Below are positions 37,925-46,560 of a stretch of 64,000 bases of DNA, one piece after another (within the stretch, counting starts at the first letter, position 1; each line of letters starts with the position of its first letter). This DNA comes from Streptomyces sp. NK08204 (GTDB lineage: Bacteria > Actinomycetota > Actinomycetes > Streptomycetales > Streptomycetaceae): contig NZ_JAINVF010000012.1 in the NCBI RefSeq assembly GCF_020400585.1, positions 124,001-188,000 of the forward strand. Direction: 5' to 3'. Under the pieces are notes generated by a model, which saw only the letters and a program-made list of their open reading frames with translations, was not told where the DNA came from and made no database searches. The position numbers were made by a program, and so were the translations under genes.

Positions 37925-38417
37925 CGGGCGCGTTCCCCTTCCCCCTCGTTCCCCCTTGGAGCCGGCGCGCTGCAGGCGTGGCCGGGCCAGCAGATGATGA
38001 CCTATGGGGGAACCTTCGTCACGCTGCGGAGATGTCGCCTGCGAGGGGACAGGAGGACGCCGCGGCCGTGGACAGGCGAGACCAATTGGCTTCCCGCAGG
38101 GCAACCGGGCGGCAAAACACCTAGGCGTAGAAAGTAAAAGTCGTGCCCGATCCGGGCAAACCGAAGGGTGATTTGTCGTGTGAAGTGCCTGCCCGCATCA
38201 AAGCTGATTAAAGAGCCGTTCATTCCGGTAAAGCGCTTCCCTCTTCTTTGAGTTCCTTTGTCCCGCGGCGGAGCGTTACGCACCGTGACTGTAATCACAT
38301 CAATCCGTAACCTCTGGCGTTTCCTCACAGGCTGCTCACAGAATCCCCACTGTCTGATACGTCGTCACGCGTGGTCCGTCACCGGCCCCGCTCCAAGTGG
38401 TCCGGGGGGACCTCGTC
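37925..38417. other. AT-richer 493-bp divergent promoter region, no gene
   Basis: This gap separates the start codons of the DNRLRE/VCBS and RHS toxin genes. Its middle (about 38115-38350) is clearly richer in A and T than the surrounding coding DNA. It holds a CRP-like palindrome (listed separately) but no open frame with a recognisable product. Both large secreted-protein genes probably have their promoters here. Confidence 0.6.
38285..38298. promoter_or_regulatory. CRP-like palindrome GTGACTGTAATCAC
   Basis: GTGA-N6-TCAC is a perfect outer palindrome matching the classical CRP half-sites and, apart from one position, the streptomycete Crp form GTG-N6-GNCAC. It lies 120 bases before the RHS toxin start and 361 before the DNRLRE gene start. 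Binding is inferred. Confidence 0.45.
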
Positions 38418-41400
38418 GTGCTCGATCGTCTTTCGCGTGCCCGCAAGCGTCGCCTCGCGCGCGCCGCCGTGCCGGTCACGGCCGCCGCGCTGTTGGTCGG
38501 GCTGCTGCCCGCGCAGTCCTTGGCACTGCCACCGGACCCGTCAAAGGCCGAGACCGGGCGCGAGACGCTGCAACTCGAGGCCCTCAAGCGCGATCTGCCG
38601 GTTCCCGGCGGCGTGTTCAGTCGCCGCTTGGCCTCGCTGAGGGCGGTGGAGGTAGCCAAGGAGCAGCTCAGTGCGCCGGCCGGCACGACGACCCCGCCGT
38701 CCGCCCTGCAGGGCTCCGTCACCTTCGGCTCGACCACGACGACGGCCTCCTTCCGGACGGCCGCGGCCACCGCCGAGCAGGCATCCCTGACCCCCGTCGA
38801 CAGCCTCCCGGTCAGCCTCGGCCAGGCCGCCGACCAGCCCGCACCGAGCGGCACCTGGCAGGTCACCATCCCGGACCGCACCTCCGCCGTCAGCCAGGGC
38901 GTGGACGGCGCCGTGCTGGTCCTGCAGGCCCCCGACACCGGCGCGGTCCCCGTCTCCGTCAAGCTGGACTACTCCAAGTTCAAGAGCCTCTACGGCGCCG
39001 ACTGGGCATCCCGCCTGCACTTCGTCCAGTTCCCCGACTGCTATCTGACGACCCCGGACGACGAGGCGTGCCAGCAGTACGAGGAACTGGACACGACAAA
39101 CGACACGGCGTCGGACTCCATCACCGCCACCGTCGACCCGGCGGCCGGCAGCACGGTCACCCCGGCGACCGCGAAGTCCTCGCCCGCCACCGGATCCGGC
39201 GTGATCCAGGCGGCCTACCGGACGTCCACCTCGGCGACCCCGGCGGCAACCGGCAGCAGCACGGCCGTCGTCGGCGCGCTCGACTCGGGCGGCAGCGTCT
39301 CGGGCAGCGGGGCCGGCGGCAGCTTCAAGGCGACGCCGCTCACCTCCGACGGCAAGTGGGAGGCAGGGGGCTCCTCCGGGGCGTTCACCTGGTCCTACCC
39401 GCTGACCGTACCGAACCCGCCCGCGGGCCCCGCCCCCAAGATCTCCTTCAACTACAACTCCCAGACGGTGGACGGCCATACCGCCGTCTCCTCCCCGCAG
39501 GCATCCTGGATCGGCGAGGGCTGGTCGTACGACCCCGGCTACATCGAGCGCCGCTACCGCACCTGCAAGGACGACCGCAAGACGCTGAAGGCCGGCACGC
39601 CCAACAACACCGCGGACAAGGACAAGACCTCCGACCTGTGCTGGGTGTCGTACAACGCCGTGATGTCCCTGGCGGGCAAGACCACGGAACTGGTCCGCGA
39701 CGCCGCCTCCGGCAGCAACCCCGAGACGGACAGCGAGCTCTACCGTCCCCAGCAGGACGACGGCACCCGGGTCGAGCACCGCGTCGGCGGCAGCAACGAC
39801 GACAACAACGGCGAGTACTGGGTGGTCACCACGCCCGACGGCACCCGGTACTACTACGGCCTGAACCACGTCGGCGGCGGCCACGCCGACACCAACTCGG
39901 TCTCCGCCGTCCCGGTCTTCGGCAACCACCCCGGCGAACCCTGCCACGCCGACACCTTCGCGGACTCACGCTGCGGCGCGGGCAAGCAACAGGCGTGGCG
40001 CTGGGGCCTGGACAAGGTGGTCGACGTCAACGGCAACGTCATGGTCGTCGACTGGAAGCAGGAGACGAACTACTACGCCGTCCGCAAGAAGACCAAGTCG
40101 CCTGAGCAGTACGACCGTTTCGCCTACCCGGCCTCGATCCAGTACGGCATGCGCACGGACGACCTCACCCAGCCGTCCGCGACGGTGTACTTCGGGGTCA
40201 AGCAGCGCTGCCTGAAGTCCGAAACGGTCTGCACCGACGCCAACTTCGACAAGACCGACGACCCCGGCTCCTACCGCCCCTGGTGGGACACCCCGGGCAA
40301 CCTCAACTGCAAGTCCACGTCCAAGCTCTGCCCGCCCTTCCCGTCCTTCTGGACACAGATGCGCCTGGACACGGTGACGACGAAGGCCGCCCGCGCCGGC
40401 CAGACCGGCCTCGGCAAGGTGGACGTGTACACGCTCCACCAGTCGTTCCCGGAGAACTGGTACGACACGTCCCCCGGCCTCTGGCTGGACTCCATCACAC
40501 GTACCGGCTACGGCCCCGGCGACACCACCGGCACCCTTCAGTCCGAGGACGGCGTCAGCTTCGCGCCGTACCAGGTCGGCTCCACCTCGCCCCTGTCCAA
40601 GTGGCTGAAGGACCGCCAGCTGCCGAACCTGGTACGCAAGAGCAAGAGTGACGCAACCCCCGGCTTCACCCGCCCCCGGATCGGCACCGTCTCCACCGAG
40701 TACGGCGGCGACATCGAGGTCGAGTACAAGGGCGGCTGCCAGGTCGAACCCAGCGAGGACAAGGGCAAGGACAACGGCACCTGCTTCCCGGTCCGCTGGT
40801 CGCCCGACACGGAACAGAGGACCCCGCCGAAGGCGTGGTTCAACAAGTACGTGATCGACTCCGTGACCGAGACCGACAAGGTCACCTCGCACGGCAAGCC
40901 GATCGTCACCAAGTACACGTACGCCGGCGCCGCCTGGTCGAAGAGCGACGACGAGTTCACGCGCCCCGCGCTGCGCACGTACAGCGACTGGCGCGGATAC
41001 CGCCAGGTCACGGTGATCAAGGGCAGCAAGTCCAGTTCCGAGCAGGGCGACCCGCAGTCCCAGTCGTCCTCGACGACGCTCTACTTCCAGGGCACCGGCG
41101 GCGAGTTCAAGGACTCGACGAAAACCCGCACGCTGCTCGCGGATGACGCCCCCCAGTACGCGGGCATGACGGCCGAGACCATCACCTACCGCGACTCCGA
41201 CGGCCAGGCCCTCAAGCGCACCCTGAACTACCCCTGGTCCAAACAGACGGCGTCCCGCCCACGGGAGAACGAGGACGGAACCGACGCCGACCCGCTACTC
41301 GCCCATCGCACCGGCATCAAGCGGACGGATGCGATCCAGTACCTGGACAGCAGCGGCTACACGAAAAGCAGCAGCGGCTACACGGAAAGCAGCAGCTGGC

Positions 41401-44400
41401 GGGGCGTCCGCACCCTCACCACCGTCGACGACACCTACGGTCTGCCGATCCAGGTGGAGACGGCTGTCGTCACACCCGACGGCACCGGCGAGAAGCTGTC
41501 CGACCAGACCTGCACAGTGTCGTCGTACGTCCCCAACACCACAGCCTGGCTGATCGGCCTGCCCAAGGAGCAGCGCTCCACGGGCACCTCCTGCGCCGAC
41601 TACGCCACCGCCGACCCGGCAACCCGGCTCAAGTCGGCGATGCGTTTCAGCTACGACAAGCTCGCCTACGGTGCCACGCCGACCAAGGGCATGGTCACCT
41701 CGATATCCGAGATCGACGGCGCCGGCACCTCGTACTCGGTCGCCGCCGACACGACGTACGACGACCTGGGCCGCATCCGCACGGTCACCAGTCCGGGCGA
41801 GGGCACGACGGAGACGCAGTACACCCCCGCGACGGGTGGGCCGGTCACCCAGACCAGGACGATCGACGCCCTGGACCACGCCACCACGACCACCTTCGAC
41901 CCTGGCCGCGGCCTCCCCCTCACGGTCACCGACCCCAACGGCCGCGTGACCCGGAGCGAGTACGACGGCCTCGGCCGTCTGGTGAAGGGCTGGTCCGCGT
42001 CCCGTTCCTCCGACGGCCTCTCGCCCAACGTGGTGATCGACTACGACCCGGCGATCGCCACGAGCAGCGTGAACCGCCCGGCCGCCATGACCGTCAAGAC
42101 CCTCAAGGACGACGGCTCCTACGCCACTCAGGTCACCCTCTACGACGGCCTGATGCGTGAGGTGCAGAAGCAGACCGAGGCCCACGGCCCCGGCCGGATC
42201 ATCGCGGACACGTCGTACGACGACCATGGTCTGGTCGACGAGCAGACCAGCGCGTACCTCGCGAAGGGCGACCCGGACACGGAACTCTTCGCTCCCAAGT
42301 CGAAGTACCTGATCCCCGCCTGGACCAAGCACCGCTACGACGGCCTGGAGCGCGAGGTCCGCGCGTCGGTCTACCAGGGCGGCGCCTACAAGTACGCGAC
42401 CACCACCAGCTACGGCTTCACCAGCACGTACGTCGACCCGCCGGGTTCGACGACGCCCCGGATGCGGACGTACTACGACGCCCTCGGCCGCGTCACCTCC
42501 GTCAAGCACTACACGAAGGTCCTCTCCACCTCGACGATCGCCCGCTCGACGACGTACGGCTACGACGCCAGGGGCAACCGCAGCACCGTCACCGACACGG
42601 CGGGCAACGCCTGGTCGTACACGTACGACGCCCGCGGCCGGGTCACCTCCTCCACGGACCCCGACACCGGAACGACGTCCACCTGGTACGACGCGGCGGA
42701 CCGCCCCAACCACGTCAAGAACGCCCGACAGCAGGAGACGTTCACCGAGTACGACCTCCTCGGCCGCGTGCGGTACGTCCGCCAGGGCTCCGCCACCTCC
42801 ACCCCCGTCACGGAGTACACCTACGACGACGCGCGCAGCGGAATCGGCAAGCCGGGCAGCTCCATCCGGCACACCGCCGACGGCGACTACATAGACCGCG
42901 TCGTCGGCTACGACGCCGACTACAACCCGATGGTCACCGAGACGACCATCCCGTCCAACGCGATGACGACCGGTTTGTCCGGCACGTACAGCTACTCCTA
43001 CGACTACACGCCCACCGGCAAGCTTCAGTCCGTCACGCTGCCCGCCGCCGGCGGCCTGGCGAGGGAAAAGGTCGTCACCCGCTACGACTCCGACGGCCTG
43101 CCGGAGACGACCTCCGGCCTGACCTGGTACACGACCGACGTCACGTACTCGCCCTACGGCGAACCCCTCCGCACCGTCTCCGGCTCCCAGCCGTACCGCC
43201 TCTGGACGACCAACTTCGTCGACCCGTCCACAGGCCGCCTCCAGCGCACGGTGACGGACCGCGAGACCGACGGCCCGCACCGCATCGCGGACGGCTACTA
43301 CGCCTACGACACGTCCGGCACGATCACCGCCAGCGCCCGCAAACTCAGCGAGTCGACGGGGGACACCTGGGACACCCAGTGCTTCACGTACGACGTGATG
43401 GGCGAGCTGGTGCACGCCTGGACGTCGTCGATCACACCGAACGGCAACGGCACGGGATGCAAGTCCGCAGACGGCACCACCTGGGGCTACCGCACGGACT
43501 ACGCGACATCGTCGGGCCCGGCGACGGACGCGCCGGACGCGGCGACCGACACGACAAGCCCGGACAGCTCCCTGACCTCCACCCTCTCGGCAGCGGCCCC
43601 GGACACGACGACCGTCTCGACCGGCGCGACGGCCTACCGCCAGTCCTTCACCTTCGACTGGCTCGGCAACCGCGCCACGATGACCGACTGCAACACCTCG
43701 GACGCGTCGAAGAACGTCTCGTACACCTACGGCTACGGCAAGACGGTCACCGGCGGCGGCACGACCCAGCCGCACACGATGACGGCCGTCACCTCCAGCC
43801 CGGTCGGCAAGGGCAGCACCTACACCTACGACGCCACCGGCAACACCACGGTCCGCACCCTGCCCGCCACGACACAGAACCTGGTCTGGTCGGCGGAGAA
43901 CAAGCTGGACTCCGTCACCGCCGACGGCAAGAAGACGACCTATGTCTACGACGCCGACGGCAACCGCCTGCTGGAGAACTCGTCGTCGGGCTCGACGCTC
44001 TACCTGGGCGCAACGGAACTGACGACGGACGCGACGGGCACCATCACCCGCGCCTCCCGCACCTACACCCAGGCCGGCGCCCCCACGGTGGTCCGCTCCA
44101 CGACGAACGGCTCCACCACGGGCCACAAACTGAGCGTCCTGATAGCCGACCAACTGGGCACGGCGAACACGTCGGTGGATCTGGCGAGCGGCCAGCCGGT
44201 AACTCGCCGCGCCTTCAAGCCGTACGGCGAACTCCGCGGCACCAAGCCGACGACATGGCCCAACAAGCGCACGTACCTCGGCGTGGGCATCGACGACACT
44301 GCCTCCGGCCTCACCCACATAGGCGCCCGCGAATACGACCAGAACTCGGGGCGTTTCCTGTCCGCGGACCCGGTCCTCGACATTGCAGATCCCCTGCAGA

Positions 44401-45728
44401 TGAACGGGTACGCGTACAGCAACAACAGCCCCGTCGCGCACAGCGACCCGTCAGGTCTGTGTATGCGCGACATCTGCGGCGACGGCGTTCCCGTCGCGGG
44501 CGACCCGGAGCGCGCGGGCTACACAGGTCAGCGCAAGGGTGAGCACCCGTGTTCTTTCTGCAACGGCCCGCGCACCAGCTACAACTACGACCCAGCTGAG
44601 ATTTTCCCCGGCGTCAAAGTAACGACGAACTGGAAACAGCGGAACGAGTTTATTCGCATCTTCTATAGGTACGTGCACACCGCCGTCGGTACCAGTGGCA
44701 TCGTGCCGGATTACCTGACCGACGGGACGACGAACCCTGAAGCTGGAGCGGAGCAACTCGGCTATTGGGGGGTGCAGGCCTGCTATGAAATAAGGTCGTG
44801 CCCATCAGGAGTGATGAATTACTTCCGCAAGATGTCCGTGGGGTTCGGCGGAAGAGTCAGCGGAATTGCGGGAAGTCCCTTCCGGCCTGGGGCGGAGACG
44901 CCGTCGACCGCCGGCAGCTCCAGCGTGCCTGGAAGAGGCTGTAAGTGCTTCCTGGCCGGCACTGACGTACTCATGGCTGACGGTTCGGCGAAGGACATCG
45001 AGGACGTCAAGCTCGGAGACAGGGTTCTGGCGACCGATCCGAAGACCGGTGAGACCGTTCCCAAAAAGGTGACTCGCCTCATTCGGACTGACGGCGACAA
45101 GTACTTCAACGAGCTGTCCATTGCCACGAAGAACGGCATCGAGAAGCTCACCGCGACACACGAGCACCCCTTCTGGTCCCCCTCCCAGCATGACTGGGTC
45201 CCGACCGGAAAGCTCGAGCCAGGGATGACGCTGCGCACCGACAAGGGCGACACGGTCATTGTCACGGGCAACCGACCCTTCACGAAGCATGCGCGTACGT
45301 ACAACCTGACGGTCGCGGACCTGCACACGTACTATGTGCTAGCGGGCGAGACTCCGGTTCTGGTTCATAATTCGAGTTGCCGCAGGGTCGCTGGGGGTGC
45401 ACCCGGAAGTCGTCCAGGTAAACCATTCACCCGTGCGGGGAAACGGAAGGTCTGGGACGCCAATGCGGACGCGAATGGAGGAGTGCCGAAATGTGAGTTG
45501 TGTGGTGAGAATGTCGTCAGGCCTCAGCAGTCCAGGAGAGGCGTGACGCCGCCCGATAATGAGGGGGCTGTCGATCACCGCGAGCCTCAGTCGCAAGGAG
45601 GCTCTGGAGACCCCAGCAATGGCGACCTTCTGTGTCGAGTGTGTAACAGTGAAATCAAGAACGACCTGTCGTATGCTGAGTTGTGGGAGCTGTTTGGAAC
45701 CTTCCCGAACGGCGGAATACCAGGTTAG
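38418..45728 (+). CDS. RHS/YD-repeat polymorphic toxin: HINT pretoxin domain and C-terminal HNH nuclease
   Basis: 2436 residues from the GTG at 38418, which has GGGGGGA seven bases upstream. An export signal (LARAAVPVTAAALLVGLLPAQSLAL) is followed by an SpvB-like N-terminal region (GAFTWSYPLTVPNPPAGPAP) and dozens of YD repeats (YDGLGRLVKG, YDARGRVTSS). The RHS core (GAREYDQNSGRFLSADPV... DPSGL) ends near residue 2015. A ~160-residue spacer leads to a pretoxin HINT protease (CKCFLAGTDVLMADGS; ATHEHPFW; LHTYYVLAGETPVLVHN, 2175-2320). The last ~115 residues are an HNH nuclease (CELCG; DHREPQSQGG; LLCRVCNSEIK). HINT cleavage should free the nuclease. The toxic tip is less GC-rich than the rest, as expected of an exchangeable module. 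Confidence 0.93.
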   Translation: MLDRLSRARKRRLARAAVPVTAAALLVGLLPAQSLALPPDPSKAETGRETLQLEALKRDLPVPGGVFSRRLASLRAVEVAKEQLSAPAGTTTPPSALQGSVTFGSTTTTASFRTAAATAEQASLTPVDSLPVSLGQAADQPAPSGTWQVTIPDRTSAVSQGVDGAVLVLQAPDTGAVPVSVKLDYSKFKSLYGADWASRLHFVQFPDCYLTTPDDEACQQYEELDTTNDTASDSITATVDPAAGSTVTPATAKSSPATGSGVIQAAYRTSTSATPAATGSSTAVVGALDSGGSVSGSGAGGSFKATPLTSDGKWEAGGSSGAFTWSYPLTVPNPPAGPAPKISFNYNSQTVDGHTAVSSPQASWIGEGWSYDPGYIERRYRTCKDDRKTLKAGTPNNTADKDKTSDLCWVSYNAVMSLAGKTTELVRDAASGSNPETDSELYRPQQDDGTRVEHRVGGSNDDNNGEYWVVTTPDGTRYYYGLNHVGGGHADTNSVSAVPVFGNHPGEPCHADTFADSRCGAGKQQAWRWGLDKVVDVNGNVMVVDWKQETNYYAVRKKTKSPEQYDRFAYPASIQYGMRTDDLTQPSATVYFGVKQRCLKSETVCTDANFDKTDDPGSYRPWWDTPGNLNCKSTSKLCPPFPSFWTQMRLDTVTTKAARAGQTGLGKVDVYTLHQSFPENWYDTSPGLWLDSITRTGYGPGDTTGTLQSEDGVSFAPYQVGSTSPLSKWLKDRQLPNLVRKSKSDATPGFTRPRIGTVSTEYGGDIEVEYKGGCQVEPSEDKGKDNGTCFPVRWSPDTEQRTPPKAWFNKYVIDSVTETDKVTSHGKPIVTKYTYAGAAWSKSDDEFTRPALRTYSDWRGYRQVTVIKGSKSSSEQGDPQSQSSSTTLYFQGTGGEFKDSTKTRTLLADDAPQYAGMTAETITYRDSDGQALKRTLNYPWSKQTASRPRENEDGTDADPLLAHRTGIKRTDAIQYLDSSGYTKSSSGYTESSSWRGVRTLTTVDDTYGLPIQVETAVVTPDGTGEKLSDQTCTVSSYVPNTTAWLIGLPKEQRSTGTSCADYATADPATRLKSAMRFSYDKLAYGATPTKGMVTSISEIDGAGTSYSVAADTTYDDLGRIRTVTSPGEGTTETQYTPATGGPVTQTRTIDALDHATTTTFDPGRGLPLTVTDPNGRVTRSEYDGLGRLVKGWSASRSSDGLSPNVVIDYDPAIATSSVNRPAAMTVKTLKDDGSYATQVTLYDGLMREVQKQTEAHGPGRIIADTSYDDHGLVDEQTSAYLAKGDPDTELFAPKSKYLIPAWTKHRYDGLEREVRASVYQGGAYKYATTTSYGFTSTYVDPPGSTTPRMRTYYDALGRVTSVKHYTKVLSTSTIARSTTYGYDARGNRSTVTDTAGNAWSYTYDARGRVTSSTDPDTGTTSTWYDAADRPNHVKNARQQETFTEYDLLGRVRYVRQGSATSTPVTEYTYDDARSGIGKPGSSIRHTADGDYIDRVVGYDADYNPMVTETTIPSNAMTTGLSGTYSYSYDYTPTGKLQSVTLPAAGGLAREKVVTRYDSDGLPETTSGLTWYTTDVTYSPYGEPLRTVSGSQPYRLWTTNFVDPSTGRLQRTVTDRETDGPHRIADGYYAYDTSGTITASARKLSESTGDTWDTQCFTYDVMGELVHAWTSSITPNGNGTGCKSADGTTWGYRTDYATSSGPATDAPDAATDTTSPDSSLTSTLSAAAPDTTTVSTGATAYRQSFTFDWLGNRATMTDCNTSDASKNVSYTYGYGKTVTGGGTTQPHTMTAVTSSPVGKGSTYTYDATGNTTVRTLPATTQNLVWSAENKLDSVTADGKKTTYVYDADGNRLLENSSSGSTLYLGATELTTDATGTITRASRTYTQAGAPTVVRSTTNGSTTGHKLSVLIADQLGTANTSVDLASGQPVTRRAFKPYGELRGTKPTTWPNKRTYLGVGIDDTASGLTHIGAREYDQNSGRFLSADPVLDIADPLQMNGYAYSNNSPVAHSDPSGLCMRDICGDGVPVAGDPERAGYTGQRKGEHPCSFCNGPRTSYNYDPAEIFPGVKVTTNWKQRNEFIRIFYRYVHTAVGTSGIVPDYLTDGTTNPEAGAEQLGYWGVQACYEIRSCPSGVMNYFRKMSVGFGGRVSGIAGSPFRPGAETPSTAGSSSVPGRGCKCFLAGTDVLMADGSAKDIEDVKLGDRVLATDPKTGETVPKKVTRLIRTDGDKYFNELSIATKNGIEKLTATHEHPFWSPSQHDWVPTGKLEPGMTLRTDKGDTVIVTGNRPFTKHARTYNLTVADLHTYYVLAGETPVLVHNSSCRRVAGGAPGSRPGKPFTRAGKRKVWDANADANGGVPKCELCGENVVRPQQSRRGVTPPDNEGAVDHREPQSQGGSGDPSNGDLLCRVCNSEIKNDLSYAELWELFGTFPNGGIPG

Positions 45729-45740
45729 GAGCCGGAGTCG

Positions 45741-46058
45741 ATGAACGATGAGTCTTTCCGTGCGGTGGACCATAGTGCCGTCGTGGCGCCTGGTCTGGCT
45801 GGCGTCGTGCAACGCACGATTATCAAGGGTGAACTGCCAGCGCTGATTGTGGTGCACGACGATGAAGGGGACTGGCTTATCGGCGATGGGGTTAATGATC
45901 CAAACGAAGACGGCGCTTGCGGTATCTACCACCTGGGTCATGTCGTGAGTTTGGATGCGAGCCTGGCGGAAGTTATGAATCTTCCGATTGGGTATGCGGC
46001 CACGCGTGAATCGAAATTGTCGCCCTGGGAAATCTCCCCTTGGGAGTATGGCGACTAG
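45741..46058 (+). CDS. Probable immunity protein (DUF2185/Imm33-like)
   Basis: 105 residues starting 12 bases after the toxin stop, with AGGAGCCGGAG upstream. The pattern GDWLIGDGVNDPNEDGACG, IYHLGHVVSLDASLAEVMNL, P-I-G-Y-A-A-T-R resembles the DUF2185/Imm33 family. The position directly after an HNH-tipped RHS toxin makes it the cognate immunity protein by context. Base composition is visibly less G/C-biased than the chromosomal genes around it, so it travelled with the toxin tip. Confidence 0.8.
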   Translation: MNDESFRAVDHSAVVAPGLAGVVQRTIIKGELPALIVVHDDEGDWLIGDGVNDPNEDGACGIYHLGHVVSLDASLAEVMNLPIGYAATRESKLSPWEISPWEYGD

Positions 46059-46160
46059 GTTGAATTTCCTGACGGTCCTGGCCAGTTCTTTGGTCGGGCC
46101 GTCAGAGTGGTTACTTTTGAATTACACCCGTTGGCCCGCTCCAGCCTTGGCTGATTCTAA

Positions 46161-46553
46161 TTGATCAAGCTGGACACGAAGAATCGGCCTGAGCCGGATA
46201 TCGTCGTCTTTCCGGCCGAGGCGGTCACCGGGCCCGATCAGACGTGGTACCGGGCCGAAGACATTCTCCTGGCCGTCGAGGTCGTCTCGGACGACTCCCG
46301 CGAGCGTGATCGCGAGGTCAAGCCCCGCAAGTACGCTGCGGCTGGTGTGCCGCATTTCTGGCGGGTGGAGAAGGACGAAGAGGCGGGACTGCCCGTCGTC
46401 TACGTCTATGAAATCGACCCGGCCACCAACGCCTATGCCCTCACCGGCATCTTCCACGACCGGCTCAAGCTCTCCGTCCCCTTCGACATCGACATCGACC
46501 TGACCGCGATCAACGAGCGACCGGGGCGTCGGCTGGAGGAGAGGGAGAGCTGA
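46161..46553 (+). pseudogene. N-terminally deleted Uma2-family gene
   Basis: About 130 residues match the C-terminal two thirds of a Uma2 protein: NRPEPDIVVFPAEAVTGPDQ, ILLAVEVVSDDSRERDREVK (the catalytic D-E-K region), then PRKYAAAGVPHFWRV to a normal end. The first ~75 residues are missing. The only start is a TTG with no ribosome site, directly after AT-rich DNA. It is a different subtype from the Uma2 copies at 32.4 and 48 kb. Likely a remnant left when the toxin tip and immunity gene arrived. Confidence 0.75.
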
Positions 46554-46560
46554 GAGGGCT

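Noticed and set aside
41295..44441. A 1048-codon open frame on the minus strand opposite the RHS toxin
   Set aside because: The translation is R/V/G-rich without domains, while the plus strand reads as unmistakable YD repeats. It is a shadow of high-GC codon use.
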